From the NCBI GenBank assembly GCA_021803885.1, contig JAJZKY010000003.1, positions 1-23,865 of the forward strand: DNA of 23,865 bases. The letters are read 5' to 3'. The notes beneath the pieces are model-generated. The model was not told the DNA's origin, did not search any database, and saw only the letters and a program-made list of their open reading frames with translations. The stretch is from Planctomycetota bacterium. Lineage in GTDB: Bacteria; Planctomycetota; Phycisphaerae; WQYP01; JAJZKY01. Shown here in pieces: positions 1 through 7,450 of the stretch. Made by a program: the position numbers and the translations under genes. Numbering within the stretch: position 1 is the stretch's first letter; every line of letters begins with the position of its first letter.

Positions 1-110
1 CGGAGTTTTGAGGCTTCGGTCTTGCAGCCCGATTTCAGGATCTTGTGGAAGACCTCAATTTTCCATCGCAAAGAGTACCACTGCAGCTTCTCAATCGCTT
101 GTGTCTGGCG
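1..110 (-). pseudogene. IS4/Tn5-type transposase, C-terminal fragment
   Basis: Read on the minus strand, 110 to 1 is open and encodes about 36 residues containing the segments AIEKLQWYSLRW and KIEVFHKILKSGC. These are the typical C-terminal catalytic region of Tn5-like IS4-family transposases (the Y-x2-R-W-x-IE-x2-H-x2-LK-S-G-C pattern). A TGA at 113-111 lies in frame just upstream and no N-terminal part is visible to the right, so this is a truncated relic. Its 3' end continues beyond the left edge of the window. The call rests on motif recognition alone; the family assignment is fairly safe. Confidence 0.7.
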
Positions 111-224
111 TCAAGCTAATGTTCCGGTCGCATTGCCGCAACCAAATTGCTACTGAGCGCGGGGCGGTTGCCTCATTGAAAATGCTACCGGCGGGCAGCG
201 TAAGCCGCTTCGCCGGGAGCGGAG

Positions 225-1772
225 ATGAGGAGACGAATTACATTGGCCACACGACAGGAGCTCACAGCAGAGGTCAGCCGGCGATATCGCGAGGCCGACC
301 GAGTTTCCAGGAAGCTCATCCTGGATGAATTCACCAAGACGACCGGCTATCACCGCAAGCACGCGATCAGGCTTTTGGCCGCCCCGCCGGCCCCTGCACG
401 AAAACGCCCGTGCCGCCCGGTCTACAAAGAGGCAGTTCGAGAAGCGCTGGTCGTGCTATGGGAAGCAGCGGATCGGATTTGCGGGAAGCGTCTGAAAGCG
501 GCGATCCCGGCGCTCGTCGAAGCGATGGAGCGGCATGGGCATCTCCTATTGGAAGAAACCGTGCGGGCACAGTTGATGACCATGAGTGCCGCGACCATGG
601 ATCGACATCTTCGTTCGATTCGGGAACAGGCATATGGCGGGCGCAAAAAGAAGTACGCAGCGCTGAACCGCATCCGAAAACTGGTTCCAGTGCGCACCTT
701 TGCGGATTGGGACGAACCGGCACCGGGCTATTTCGAAGTGGACATGGTTGTTCACTGTGGTGCCAGGAATGAAGGCAGCTTTGTCCATACGCTGGTCTTG
801 ACGGACGTAGCTTCCGGTTGGACTGAGTGCATTGCACTGCCCGTTCGTGAACAGGCATTGATTGTCGAAGCGATCAGCGGCATCCGCCGGATGCTGCCAT
901 TTTCGATACTTGGTGTGGATACTGATAACGACAGTGCTTTTCTGAACGACACGCTGTGGAACTACTGTCAGGAGCATGGCATCGCCTTCACGCGTAGCCG
1001 CGCCTACCACAAGAACGATCAAGCTTGGGTAGAGCAGAAGAACGGCGCCATCGTGCGCAAATTGGTCGGCTACGGTCGGCTGGAAGGCCTGGCTTCGACC
1101 GCCGCGCTACGCCGTCTCTACGAGGCCTCCAGGCTATACATCAACTTTTTCCAGCCCTCGTTCAAGTTGGTCAGCAAAACGCGCACGGAAGCAAGAGTTC
1201 ACAAGACCTACGATGGACCAATGACGGCTTATGCCCGCCTGCAGGCCAGTACACACATTACGCAGGAAGCAAAGAAGCGGTTGACTCACCAGATGACCAA
1301 GCTCGATCCGATGTTGCTGCTCAAACAAATCCGTGAGAGCCAAGAGACACTGATGGCGATCAGCCAGAGTCGCTCTCCGGAAAATGCTACAGAGATCTCA
1401 CCTTTCATAAAGAGCCTTGCAACAGCCTGGAAATCCGGCGAGGTGCGGCCCACGCATCGACGCGAACCGAAGCCTGGCCATTGGTGGCGATCGCGACCAG
1501 ATCCTTTTGCCAACGTCTGGCCCATGCTGTTGAGCTGGCTGGAAGAACAGCCTGATATGGAAGCAAAGACCATGCTCAAACGTCTCCAGGCCAGCGGCCG
1601 TGGCGAGTTTCCTGACGGACAACTGCGAACCCTGCAACGGCGCGTCCGCGTCTGGCGAATGCAGATTGTTGAGCGACTTGTATACGGAACTTCGAAAGCG
1701 GGAGCACTCGACGCTGACTCAACAGCTGCGGTTCAGCAGGAGCTAGACAGTCAGCGTTCTCCGCAAGCGTAG
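225..1772 (+). CDS. IS transposase with integrase core (DDE) domain, 515 aa
   Basis: This enzyme catalyses cut-and-paste or copy-paste movement of the surrounding IS. An N-terminal helix-turn-helix-like region (about 1-60, including GYHRKHAIRLL) is followed by an rve-type RNase H fold. The catalytic triad reads D173 (in FEVDMV), D234 (in DTDNDSAF) and E270 (in DQAWVEQKNG), with 35 residues between the last two as in retroviral-integrase-like transposases. A basic C-terminal extension runs from about 300 to 515. The gene is full length with no visible frameshift, sits between inverted repeats and is followed by a hairpin. The ATG at 225 is the first start; an upstream GGGAGCGGAG stretch may serve as the ribosome site. 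The element could still be active, but only sequence integrity supports that. Confidence 0.88.
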   Translation: MRRRITLATRQELTAEVSRRYREADRVSRKLILDEFTKTTGYHRKHAIRLLAAPPAPARKRPCRPVYKEAVREALVVLWEAADRICGKRLKAAIPALVEAMERHGHLLLEETVRAQLMTMSAATMDRHLRSIREQAYGGRKKKYAALNRIRKLVPVRTFADWDEPAPGYFEVDMVVHCGARNEGSFVHTLVLTDVASGWTECIALPVREQALIVEAISGIRRMLPFSILGVDTDNDSAFLNDTLWNYCQEHGIAFTRSRAYHKNDQAWVEQKNGAIVRKLVGYGRLEGLASTAALRRLYEASRLYINFFQPSFKLVSKTRTEARVHKTYDGPMTAYARLQASTHITQEAKKRLTHQMTKLDPMLLLKQIRESQETLMAISQSRSPENATEISPFIKSLATAWKSGEVRPTHRREPKPGHWWRSRPDPFANVWPMLLSWLEEQPDMEAKTMLKRLQASGRGEFPDGQLRTLQRRVRVWRMQIVERLVYGTSKAGALDADSTAAVQQELDSQRSPQA

Positions 1773-1775
1773 ATT

Positions 1776-1799
1776 CCGCCCTTTCGGGGCGGGGATTTT
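1776..1799 (+). terminator. Hairpin with T-run after the transposase
   Basis: Three bases past the TAG stop, CCGCCC (1776-1781) pairs with GGGCGG (1787-1792) around a five-base loop, followed by GGATTTT. This is a compact intrinsic-terminator-like structure; the T-run is short, so strength is uncertain. Confidence 0.55.
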
Positions 1800-2723
1800 C
1801 AAGGCATGGGGGTCTATCGTCCGATGCTCATTTCTCTTCCTGTCGCTGCGCGAGCGCACGAGCACCCGCGCAGCGAGCATCGGCTCGATGAGCCCCACCC
1901 GAGTATCCCTCAGCATGGTTGCATCCCTGCAGAGCCCGCCTCCGTTTCCTCGGATGGAAGCATTGTAGCCCCAGAGCGGAAACTCTGCGACGCCGGGAAG
2001 GCGCGACCTTGCGGCAGCGCTTTATCCCTTTGGGACGGGCGGTAACATTTCTCTCTGGTAGATTGGGTAACAATTCTGAATGAGGCAACACGGCCGGGAA
2101 TTTTGATTGTCGCCCATCACACTCACCATCACGAACAGTCCCTACCTTGATGCCGAATCTTACTTGTTACCCATCCTCATGTTCGTCCAAATGTGGGTAA
2201 TTGAAAGAACCTTCCCACGCTTACGCGGTACCGGAGATGCCCAATGACAAAAGCAAAGACGAAAAGGATGCCGGGCAAAGAACGCCCGGTGGCATCGCGA
2301 CTCCTGATCCCAGTGGCCTCCCACAACGGAACCTCACCACAGGAATCTCTGCACAAACACGAAACCCTCCACCGGCCATCCCATCGGGAAAACCGCAGAG
2401 GGTCTCGATTACCGATTCCTTCGGAGCCAGCCCCGTGTCATCGGCCCTGGATCACTCTGCAAGGCGCGACCCCGGCAGAGCCAGTACAACACTACCACCC
2501 AATCAAAAGCTCTGAACATCAACCCCACAAGCCCTACCTTGCAAAGCTACACCCCAGCAGGGTAAAACAATCACGTCTTCGGCCAATCCCGTTGGCCGGT
2601 TTTAACCCGATCATCTATGGCCGGTTTTAACCTGATCATCGAGGCCGGTACCGGCTGGCGCTCTTCCCACGCCAACCCGCAAAGAGACGTTGTACCTGCA
2701 TTCTCTCTACATGTAGATCACGA
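1800..2723. other. Gene-free stretch: IS right end, IS scraps and repeats
   Basis: No convincing gene lies between the transposase hairpin and the aldehyde dehydrogenase stop. The stretch holds the right end of the IS (to about 2089), a separate 7-bp inverted repeat TTACCCA/TGGGTAA at 2167-2173 and 2194-2200, and 25-bp tandem repeats near 2593-2642. Open frames at about 2201-2630 are proline- and arginine-rich, low in complexity and match no family I recognise. I treat them as chance frames in decayed mobile DNA. Confidence 0.5.
2593..2649. repeat. 25-bp tandem repeat, 2.3 copies, likely end of a lost IS
   Basis: Two adjacent 25-base units (2593-2617 and 2618-2642) share TGGCCGGTTTTAACC and TGATCATC-type cores, differing at two positions. 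A third partial copy, GGCCGGT, follows at 2643-2649. Closely spaced GGCCGGTTTT...GATCATC repeats are typical of the ends of IS21-family elements, where they act as transposase-binding sites. No IS21 gene is present here, so this would be a relic end; the family assignment is from memory. Confidence 0.6.
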
Positions 2724-4211
2724 TTAAAGTCTGACGGTGACCGTCTTGACCTCTGTGTATTGCTGAATTCCGTATTCGCCTAACTCGCGGGTGTTTCCCG
2801 ACTGCTTGAAACCTCCAAAGGGCGCTCGGGGATCCAGGACGTTATAACAATTTACCCAGACCGTGCCGGCTTGTATGGCGGCCGCGACGGAGTGAGCTTT
2901 TGCGACGTCGCGAGTCCAGACCCCGGCTGCCAGGCCATAGACGGTTTGATTCGCTTGACGAATAACGTCGTCCAGACCCTTAAACGGAAGAACGCTCATG
3001 ACCGGTCCGAAAATCTCCTCGCGAGCAATTGTCATTTCACTGTCTACGTCTGAAAAAATGGTCGGCTCCACAAAATATCCACGGTTGCCGATGCGGTGTC
3101 CACCGCAGGTCAGTACAGCGCCTTCGCCAATTCCGGCGTCGATATAGCCGAGGATGCGATCAAGTTGAGTCTGATCGACTTGCGGACCTTGCTCCGTCCT
3201 GGGATGAAAGGGATCTCCAACAACCCGGGCGCAGGCTCGCTCCTTGCTCTTTTCAAGGAATAGGTCATATACCTTGTCTTCAACAAAGACGCGGGTGCCG
3301 GCGCAGCAGACCTGGCCTTGATTCGCAAATGCTCCGATGTAAGCACCTTCGACCGCGGCGTCGATATCCGCATCCGCGAAGATGATATTGGGATTCTTGC
3401 CTCCCAGTTCGAGAGAAACCCGTTTCAGGTTTGAGGCAGCGGCAGCCGCTTGTATGAGGCGTCCGGTCTCAGTCGATCCGGTAAAGGCAACTTTGTCAAT
3501 GCCCATGTGATGCGCGATTGCGGCGCCGACGCTGGGGCCAAAGCCAGTCAGCAAATTTATCACGCCATCGGGAAAGCCGGCCTCCTGGATTAACTCGCCG
3601 ACCCGGAGAGCCGTAAGAGGTGTTTGCTCCGCCGGTTTCATCACAACTGTGTTTCCGGCGGCCAATGCAGGCGCCAGTTTCCATGCCTGCATGAGCATGG
3701 GAAAGTTCCAGGGGATGATTTGACCGACGACCCCGATCGGTTCATGACGTGTGTAGCAGAGGTAATTTCCGTTGATCGGAACCGTCCTGCCCTGGATCTT
3801 GTCGCACCAGCCCGCGAAGTACCGGTAGCAGGCTACGGTCTTTGCCACATCCAGAGTCTTCGCGATGTGGAAGGGTTTGCCGTTATCCATGGCTTCCAAC
3901 GCGGCCAGATGATCTGCGTCCTTCTCAATAAGATCCGCAAGTCTGTTCAGCAGAAGGCCACGGTCCGACGCATTCATCCTTGACCATGAGTCCGCTTCGA
4001 ATGCGGCGCGGGCTGCCTGCACCGCACGATCCACGTCTGCGGCGTTGGCAGAGGCAACCTGGCAGATTTCTTCCCCTGTTGACGGGTCAATCGTCGGAAA
4101 GCACTCGCCGGAAAGGGAAGGAACCCACCGATTGTTGATCAGAAGCTTGCGCGGAGGAAGAGCAATCTTTCGATGTTCTGCAATTGTGACAGGAGTGGAT
4201 TCTGCAGACAT
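2724..4211 (-). CDS. NAD(P)-dependent aldehyde dehydrogenase, 495 aa
   Basis: It oxidises an aldehyde to a carboxylate with NAD(P)+ in the cytoplasm. It is a full-length ALDH1/2-like subunit. N169 (PWNFP) helps hold the oxyanion, FTGSTETG at 243-250 lies in the nucleotide site, E268 (LELGG) is the general base, and C302 in QVCCAG is the nucleophile. EEIFGP lies near 398-403. The spacing equals that of mammalian ALDH2. ATG at 4211 is preceded by GAGGTG four bases upstream, a good ribosome site. It stands 196 bp after the FemAB pair with a possible promoter of its own. The substrate is not readable. With the aminotransferase at 7451 it could convert an amine to an acid by way of an aldehyde, as SpuC plus gamma-aminobutyraldehyde dehydrogenase do; that link is inference. 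Confidence 0.93.
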   Translation of the reverse strand: MSAESTPVTIAEHRKIALPPRKLLINNRWVPSLSGECFPTIDPSTGEEICQVASANAADVDRAVQAARAAFEADSWSRMNASDRGLLLNRLADLIEKDADHLAALEAMDNGKPFHIAKTLDVAKTVACYRYFAGWCDKIQGRTVPINGNYLCYTRHEPIGVVGQIIPWNFPMLMQAWKLAPALAAGNTVVMKPAEQTPLTALRVGELIQEAGFPDGVINLLTGFGPSVGAAIAHHMGIDKVAFTGSTETGRLIQAAAAASNLKRVSLELGGKNPNIIFADADIDAAVEGAYIGAFANQGQVCCAGTRVFVEDKVYDLFLEKSKERACARVVGDPFHPRTEQGPQVDQTQLDRILGYIDAGIGEGAVLTCGGHRIGNRGYFVEPTIFSDVDSEMTIAREEIFGPVMSVLPFKGLDDVIRQANQTVYGLAAGVWTRDVAKAHSVAAAIQAGTVWVNCYNVLDPRAPFGGFKQSGNTRELGEYGIQQYTEVKTVTVRL

Positions 4212-4275
4212 TCAGCACCTCTTAACGAATTAATAAATGAGTAGGGAAGCGGTAGTTTTGCTCTTGTGAGAGGGG

Positions 4276-4304
4276 GGTATATTGGAGAATAGGTTCTAAG
4301 TCAG
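4276..4304 (-). promoter_or_regulatory. Possible sigma70-type promoter for the aldehyde dehydrogenase
   Basis: On the minus strand CTGACT (4304-4299) and TATACC (4281-4276) are separated by 17 bases, about 65 bp ahead of the ALDH start. Each box matches the consensus at four of six positions. It would let the dehydrogenase be expressed apart from the FemAB genes. Chance matches of this quality are common. Confidence 0.3.
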
Positions 4305-4407
4305 CGAGAAGGGTTAGAGGAAGAATAAGGGACAGTGCGAGTCGACAGCGAGCGGCGGAGTACATCGGAGTTGCTGTCAAAATCCAGCGAGAGAGTAGTG
4401 TCTCTAT

Positions 4408-5724
4408 TTATAGGAAACTGTTAATCCGATCCCCAAGTACAGCGATGACGGGAAGAGGCAGGTGCCGCCAGACTAAGCTGCTAATATGTCTTACGAACTC
4501 CGAGCCTCCTCCGATTGCTGCGTCCGTGGTGTCATCAGGCGCCGGGAAATAATAGCGATAGATGGGTTTCCGAATGGTTCCCCATTTTGCTTTGAACTGC
4601 GCGAGGAGTGGGTGATTTTCAGCAACCTCTCCGAAATCGAAGGATCTACTGCGCTGTCTACAGGATGCCCGCAGGCACTCCAGAAGTCCCAGGTCGTTTG
4701 CGTGAGATCGCATGGCATGTTCACTTGAGCCGGTAAATGCCCAGAAGGTCGTGTGTCCATAGTGCAGCAAGATAGAGCCGTTGACCAGGCGGGCGAGCGG
4801 CTTGTCAGTAATTCGACTGCCTGGGCCCGTTTGATGGACAGATCCAAGGACTTTTGGACGCTCGACCGGCATTTCAGCCAAATACAGCGTAAAGGCATCC
4901 GCTTGACCAAGTTCGCGGCGGAGCGCCTGGAAAAACCGAAGCGGGCGCGGTAGCACACCGTTCCTTCTCATCACTTCGAGATACAGGGGGTACCATTTGC
5001 GGAGGTCGGCATCGCCTTCGGCCGCATATACTCTCACACCCAAATTCAACGCCTTTTCGACCGCCCACTTGATCTTGTGGTTTTGACTGGAGTTTCCGAA
5101 TTTCAGGCGACGGCATTTGCTGCACACTCCGTCGCAGGCGGCTAACAGCTCGGGCGTTTCGCACAGGTCTTCCTCAAGTGCGCGATTACTGGGGAGTCCT
5201 CGCATGTAGGTATCGCGCCACACACAACGGTGCAGAGATGGAACAAGCTGGTCCAGATCATCGATCATTGTCTTGATTTCGAGCTGCTGGCCATTGCCCG
5301 TCTGCACAAGAGCGATCGCTGACTCGACAATTGCTTTCAGTGCGTCCCGGTTGTTTGCAAGAGGTCCGCCCAGCGGGGTACGCGGCAGCGACGAGAGTCG
5401 TGGCCCCACATGATTTCTGTGAATCTTCCAAGGCAGCCCCTGGGTCGATAGGAGAGGAAGAATTGCCTGAAATTTTCCGTCGGGTCCTTCACAGGCCAGG
5501 GCAATGCACCTGCGGCCGTATTCCTTTTCGAGCGCGGCAAGATAACCCGGGTGGTGATAGACAGATCCCTCCGGGTGCGACGAGAGGAATCCAAGCCATC
5601 TTTGATCTTCGCGGAAATCCACCTGCAATGTGTGGAGATTCCACGGATTTGTCTCCAGCGCGGTAACTGGGTTGATTGATCGTACGTTGCTCCGATCCGC
5701 CATGGCTTTTCCTGGTTGTTTCAT
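4408..5724 (-). CDS. FemAB-like/GNAT acyltransferase with a cysteine cluster, about 438 aa
   Basis: This looks like a FemAB-type aminoacyl- or acyltransferase. The N-terminal half contains the SVYHHPGYLAAL pattern, and the C-terminal GNAT-like half includes ILLHYGHTTFWAF and FDFGEVAENHPLLAQFKAKWG, the usual FemAB closing motif. Counted from the GTG at 5742, residues 194, 203, 207 and 210 are cysteines (C-x8-C-x3-C-x2-C). They sit just before the lysine-rich helix that starts the second GNAT domain, a place where the upstream paralogue has no such cluster. A start at ATG 5724, preceded by GGAG at five bases, is preferred; the GTG at 5742 with AGGAA is also possible. It follows its paralogue by fewer than 30 bases and is surely cotranscribed. 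The acceptor, whether peptidoglycan precursor or exopolysaccharide, is unknown. Confidence 0.8.
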   Translation of the reverse strand: MKQPGKAMADRSNVRSINPVTALETNPWNLHTLQVDFREDQRWLGFLSSHPEGSVYHHPGYLAALEKEYGRRCIALACEGPDGKFQAILPLLSTQGLPWKIHRNHVGPRLSSLPRTPLGGPLANNRDALKAIVESAIALVQTGNGQQLEIKTMIDDLDQLVPSLHRCVWRDTYMRGLPSNRALEEDLCETPELLAACDGVCSKCRRLKFGNSSQNHKIKWAVEKALNLGVRVYAAEGDADLRKWYPLYLEVMRRNGVLPRPLRFFQALRRELGQADAFTLYLAEMPVERPKVLGSVHQTGPGSRITDKPLARLVNGSILLHYGHTTFWAFTGSSEHAMRSHANDLGLLECLRASCRQRSRSFDFGEVAENHPLLAQFKAKWGTIRKPIYRYYFPAPDDTTDAAIGGGSEFVRHISSLVWRHLPLPVIAVLGDRINSFL

Positions 5725-5750
5725 CCCTGCTCCGCCGGACACGCAAGTTC

Positions 5751-6812
5751 CTAATCCAAGTGTGGATATATCATGCTGCCGCCTAAAGCCAAAAGTGACC
5801 GGGGCAATCGGAAAAGTGATTCGGGCAGACGGGGTAAGACGCGTTCGGCCAAATTGATTACGCCATCACGGCGCGACGATCCTTTGACACCCGCAGTGTA
5901 GGTCCAATAGGTCAGCGGGCTGGGACTTGCGCCCAATCGCTCTTTGAACGCAATGAGACCGTGGTTGTTGATTTCAGTACGCCCCAGGTCCAGCACTTCT
6001 AATCCATTGTCCTTTGCCTCCTGAATCGCCTGCCAAAAAAGAAAGGGCATGCCACCAAGGTTGTTCAACCTTTCGTCGGAGCAGCCGTACTTGTAGGTGA
6101 GGGTGTTTCTATGCGTCAATGTCAAGATCGCCGCCGCGGCGCGTTCATCTTTGAACGCCGCATGAATTGTGAGGCGAGTTCCCATGGAGGAGACCAGGTT
6201 CTCAAACCAGCGGAAGGGCTGGGGCGGCACCCGATGGCGACGGCGTGTGCGCAGCTGGAGATCGTAGAAATGCCTCAGCAGACTCGCTGAACGGCCGTTC
6301 ACGTACCGCACTCCTTCCCGTTCCGCTCTGCGAATTTTCCGTTGAATGCAATTCTTGTGGAAGCCACGGAAAATTTCCTCGGAGGAGGAACTAAGAGAAA
6401 GCGAATGCCGCAGGAAGCGGTTGCCAGGCCGCCACTTGTCCGGGGGAGCCATCTTTGACGGAACTGTTGACCGGACCTCAGCGTACTCGAACTCTCCGGC
6501 CACAGATTGTGCAATTTGCGCCGAGAGATATTTGTGGCTTTCTTCTGAATCTGCAAGCAAATTGCAATGATCGGAGAAGGGTAAGGTCACCAATCGCTTG
6601 CCCGTAATCCAGCTTTGAACCGGGCAGAACACCAGTCCATCACGGAGCGGTTCTCCGGGGCGAGCCGTGGTAAAGACGAGAGGTCTTAATCTGTACGTTT
6701 TTCGAAGAGCTTCCAGCCAGGACGGCTGATGAAAAACACTGGCTTCGGGGTGCCCTTCGACGAATATCCTCCATCGGGAGTCCGTCAAAGGGTCGATCGA
6801 GTCTGAAAACAT
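5751..6812 (-). CDS. FemAB-like/GNAT acyltransferase, 353 aa
   Basis: A member of the FemAB-like, BioF2/GNAT_6-type acetyltransferase family. Members transfer amino-acyl or acyl groups to amines, and in Gram-negative bacteria often sit in exopolysaccharide loci. The first domain holds the family opening ASVFHQPSWLEAL (24-36). The second begins with the basic helix KNCIQRKIRRAEREGV (153-168) and ends with KYGCSDERLNNLGG (241-254) and DLGRTEINNHGLIAFKERLG (275-294), the best-conserved family blocks. ATG at 6812 has AGGA about eight bases upstream. The gene heads a two-gene unit with the next FemAB protein (nine bases from stop to that protein's earliest start) and diverges from the aminotransferase across 638 bp. 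There is no signal peptide, so a cytoplasmic site is likely. Donor and acceptor cannot be told. Confidence 0.85.
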   Translation of the reverse strand: MFSDSIDPLTDSRWRIFVEGHPEASVFHQPSWLEALRKTYRLRPLVFTTARPGEPLRDGLVFCPVQSWITGKRLVTLPFSDHCNLLADSEESHKYLSAQIAQSVAGEFEYAEVRSTVPSKMAPPDKWRPGNRFLRHSLSLSSSSEEIFRGFHKNCIQRKIRRAEREGVRYVNGRSASLLRHFYDLQLRTRRRHRVPPQPFRWFENLVSSMGTRLTIHAAFKDERAAAAILTLTHRNTLTYKYGCSDERLNNLGGMPFLFWQAIQEAKDNGLEVLDLGRTEINNHGLIAFKERLGASPSPLTYWTYTAGVKGSSRRDGVINLAERVLPRLPESLFRLPRSLLALGGSMIYPHLD

Positions 6813-7450
6813 GAATCCAGTCCTATCTGAATTTCGGGTACCTGGAGGAAAATCAGCTTACGTTGTGGTAACGGATTTCTTATGCATAATGCAGCGTGAT
6901 TTCTCGGCGCGTATCGGCATGGGGTAGGGTACTGCGTGAAAATCTGACTGTGTGCCCACCAGGAAACATGACGGAAGCGCTCAGCGGTTCCCGTTCCGGA
7001 GGGCGGAGAACAATAAGCCAGAGCCGCCTTGTACCCAAGTTGTGTGCGACCCTCCAAGCTTATTGCAGCGCTACTCAATTCTGGCTTTTCCATCGGTGTG
7101 GCACGTTTGGTCGCTGGGCCGAACTCCGAGACTCGACGCTCCGGCAGAGTTGCAAAACTGGTTGCGGATGCGATCCTCTTAATTCCTGGCGTCGTAATCG
7201 AGAAGCTGGCGACGTCGATTCTGCTGGGCGTTCGCTCGCCTCGGCGAGTGTCCGGCTCAAGATGCTGTCAACAATGTGGACCCTGCCAAATGATGGAGCG
7301 AAGGCCTGCATAAGAAGCCACCGTTGCGTTCTCGCACGCAGTTCGGGCAGGAGTTTCTCCGCCGAGCGCGTTCTGGAAGTTGCCGCCGGCCAAAAGTGAA
7401 ATTGTGACGGCCGCGAATTTAGTTTAGGCTAGGGTCCCAAAGGGAGCAAT
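6813..7450. other. Long divergent spacer without a recognisable gene
   Basis: These 638 bases lie between the divergent FemAB and aminotransferase genes and must hold both promoters. On the plus strand TTGTGA near 7405 followed after about 17 bases by TAGGCT is only a weak promoter candidate. Open frames exist (for example 6896-7399 and 7029-7313 on the plus strand), but they overlap one another, have odd composition and match no family I recognise. The length exceeds what two promoters need, so a decayed gene or a small RNA is possible but not shown. Confidence 0.4.

Larger units (their letters stand above)
167..2089 (+). mobile_element. Insertion sequence with DDE (rve-type) transposase, apparently complete
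   Basis: The transposase gene is bracketed by an imperfect inverted repeat. The left end at 167-189 starts GTTGCCTCATT and ends TGCTACC; the right end at 2066-2089, read on the minus strand, starts with the same 11 bases and ends TTGTTACC. Further copies of the inner GTTACC-like motif lie at 2041-2046 and, on the left, as TGCTACT near 147-153, as if the transposase bound several sites. No clear target-site duplication was found by eye, so the exact boundaries are approximate. Length is about 1.9 kb. The transposase resembles the IS1202/ISNCY-type group, but the family name is an inference. Confidence 0.6.

Noticed and set aside
1806..2091. Short frames on both strands between the transposase and the right IS end
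   Set aside because: They lie inside the IS non-coding end with GC-rich repeats and show no protein features.
2201..2630. Two overlapping plus-strand frames of 104 and 128 codons after the IS
   Set aside because: Proline- and arginine-rich, matching no family, running into the tandem repeats; most likely chance frames in decayed mobile DNA.
2593..2649. Tandem repeats considered as the start of a CRISPR array
   Set aside because: The units are directly adjacent with no spacers and only 2.3 copies.
4408..5742. Radical-SAM enzyme suggested by C-x3-C-x2-C
   Set aside because: The cysteines sit between two FemAB/GNAT domains and no radical-SAM barrel motifs follow, so only a possible metal site is claimed.
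6896..7399. 167-codon plus-strand frame in the divergent spacer
   Set aside because: Overlaps other equally long frames, has unusual Cys/Arg/Ser content and no recognisable motif; coding is not supported.
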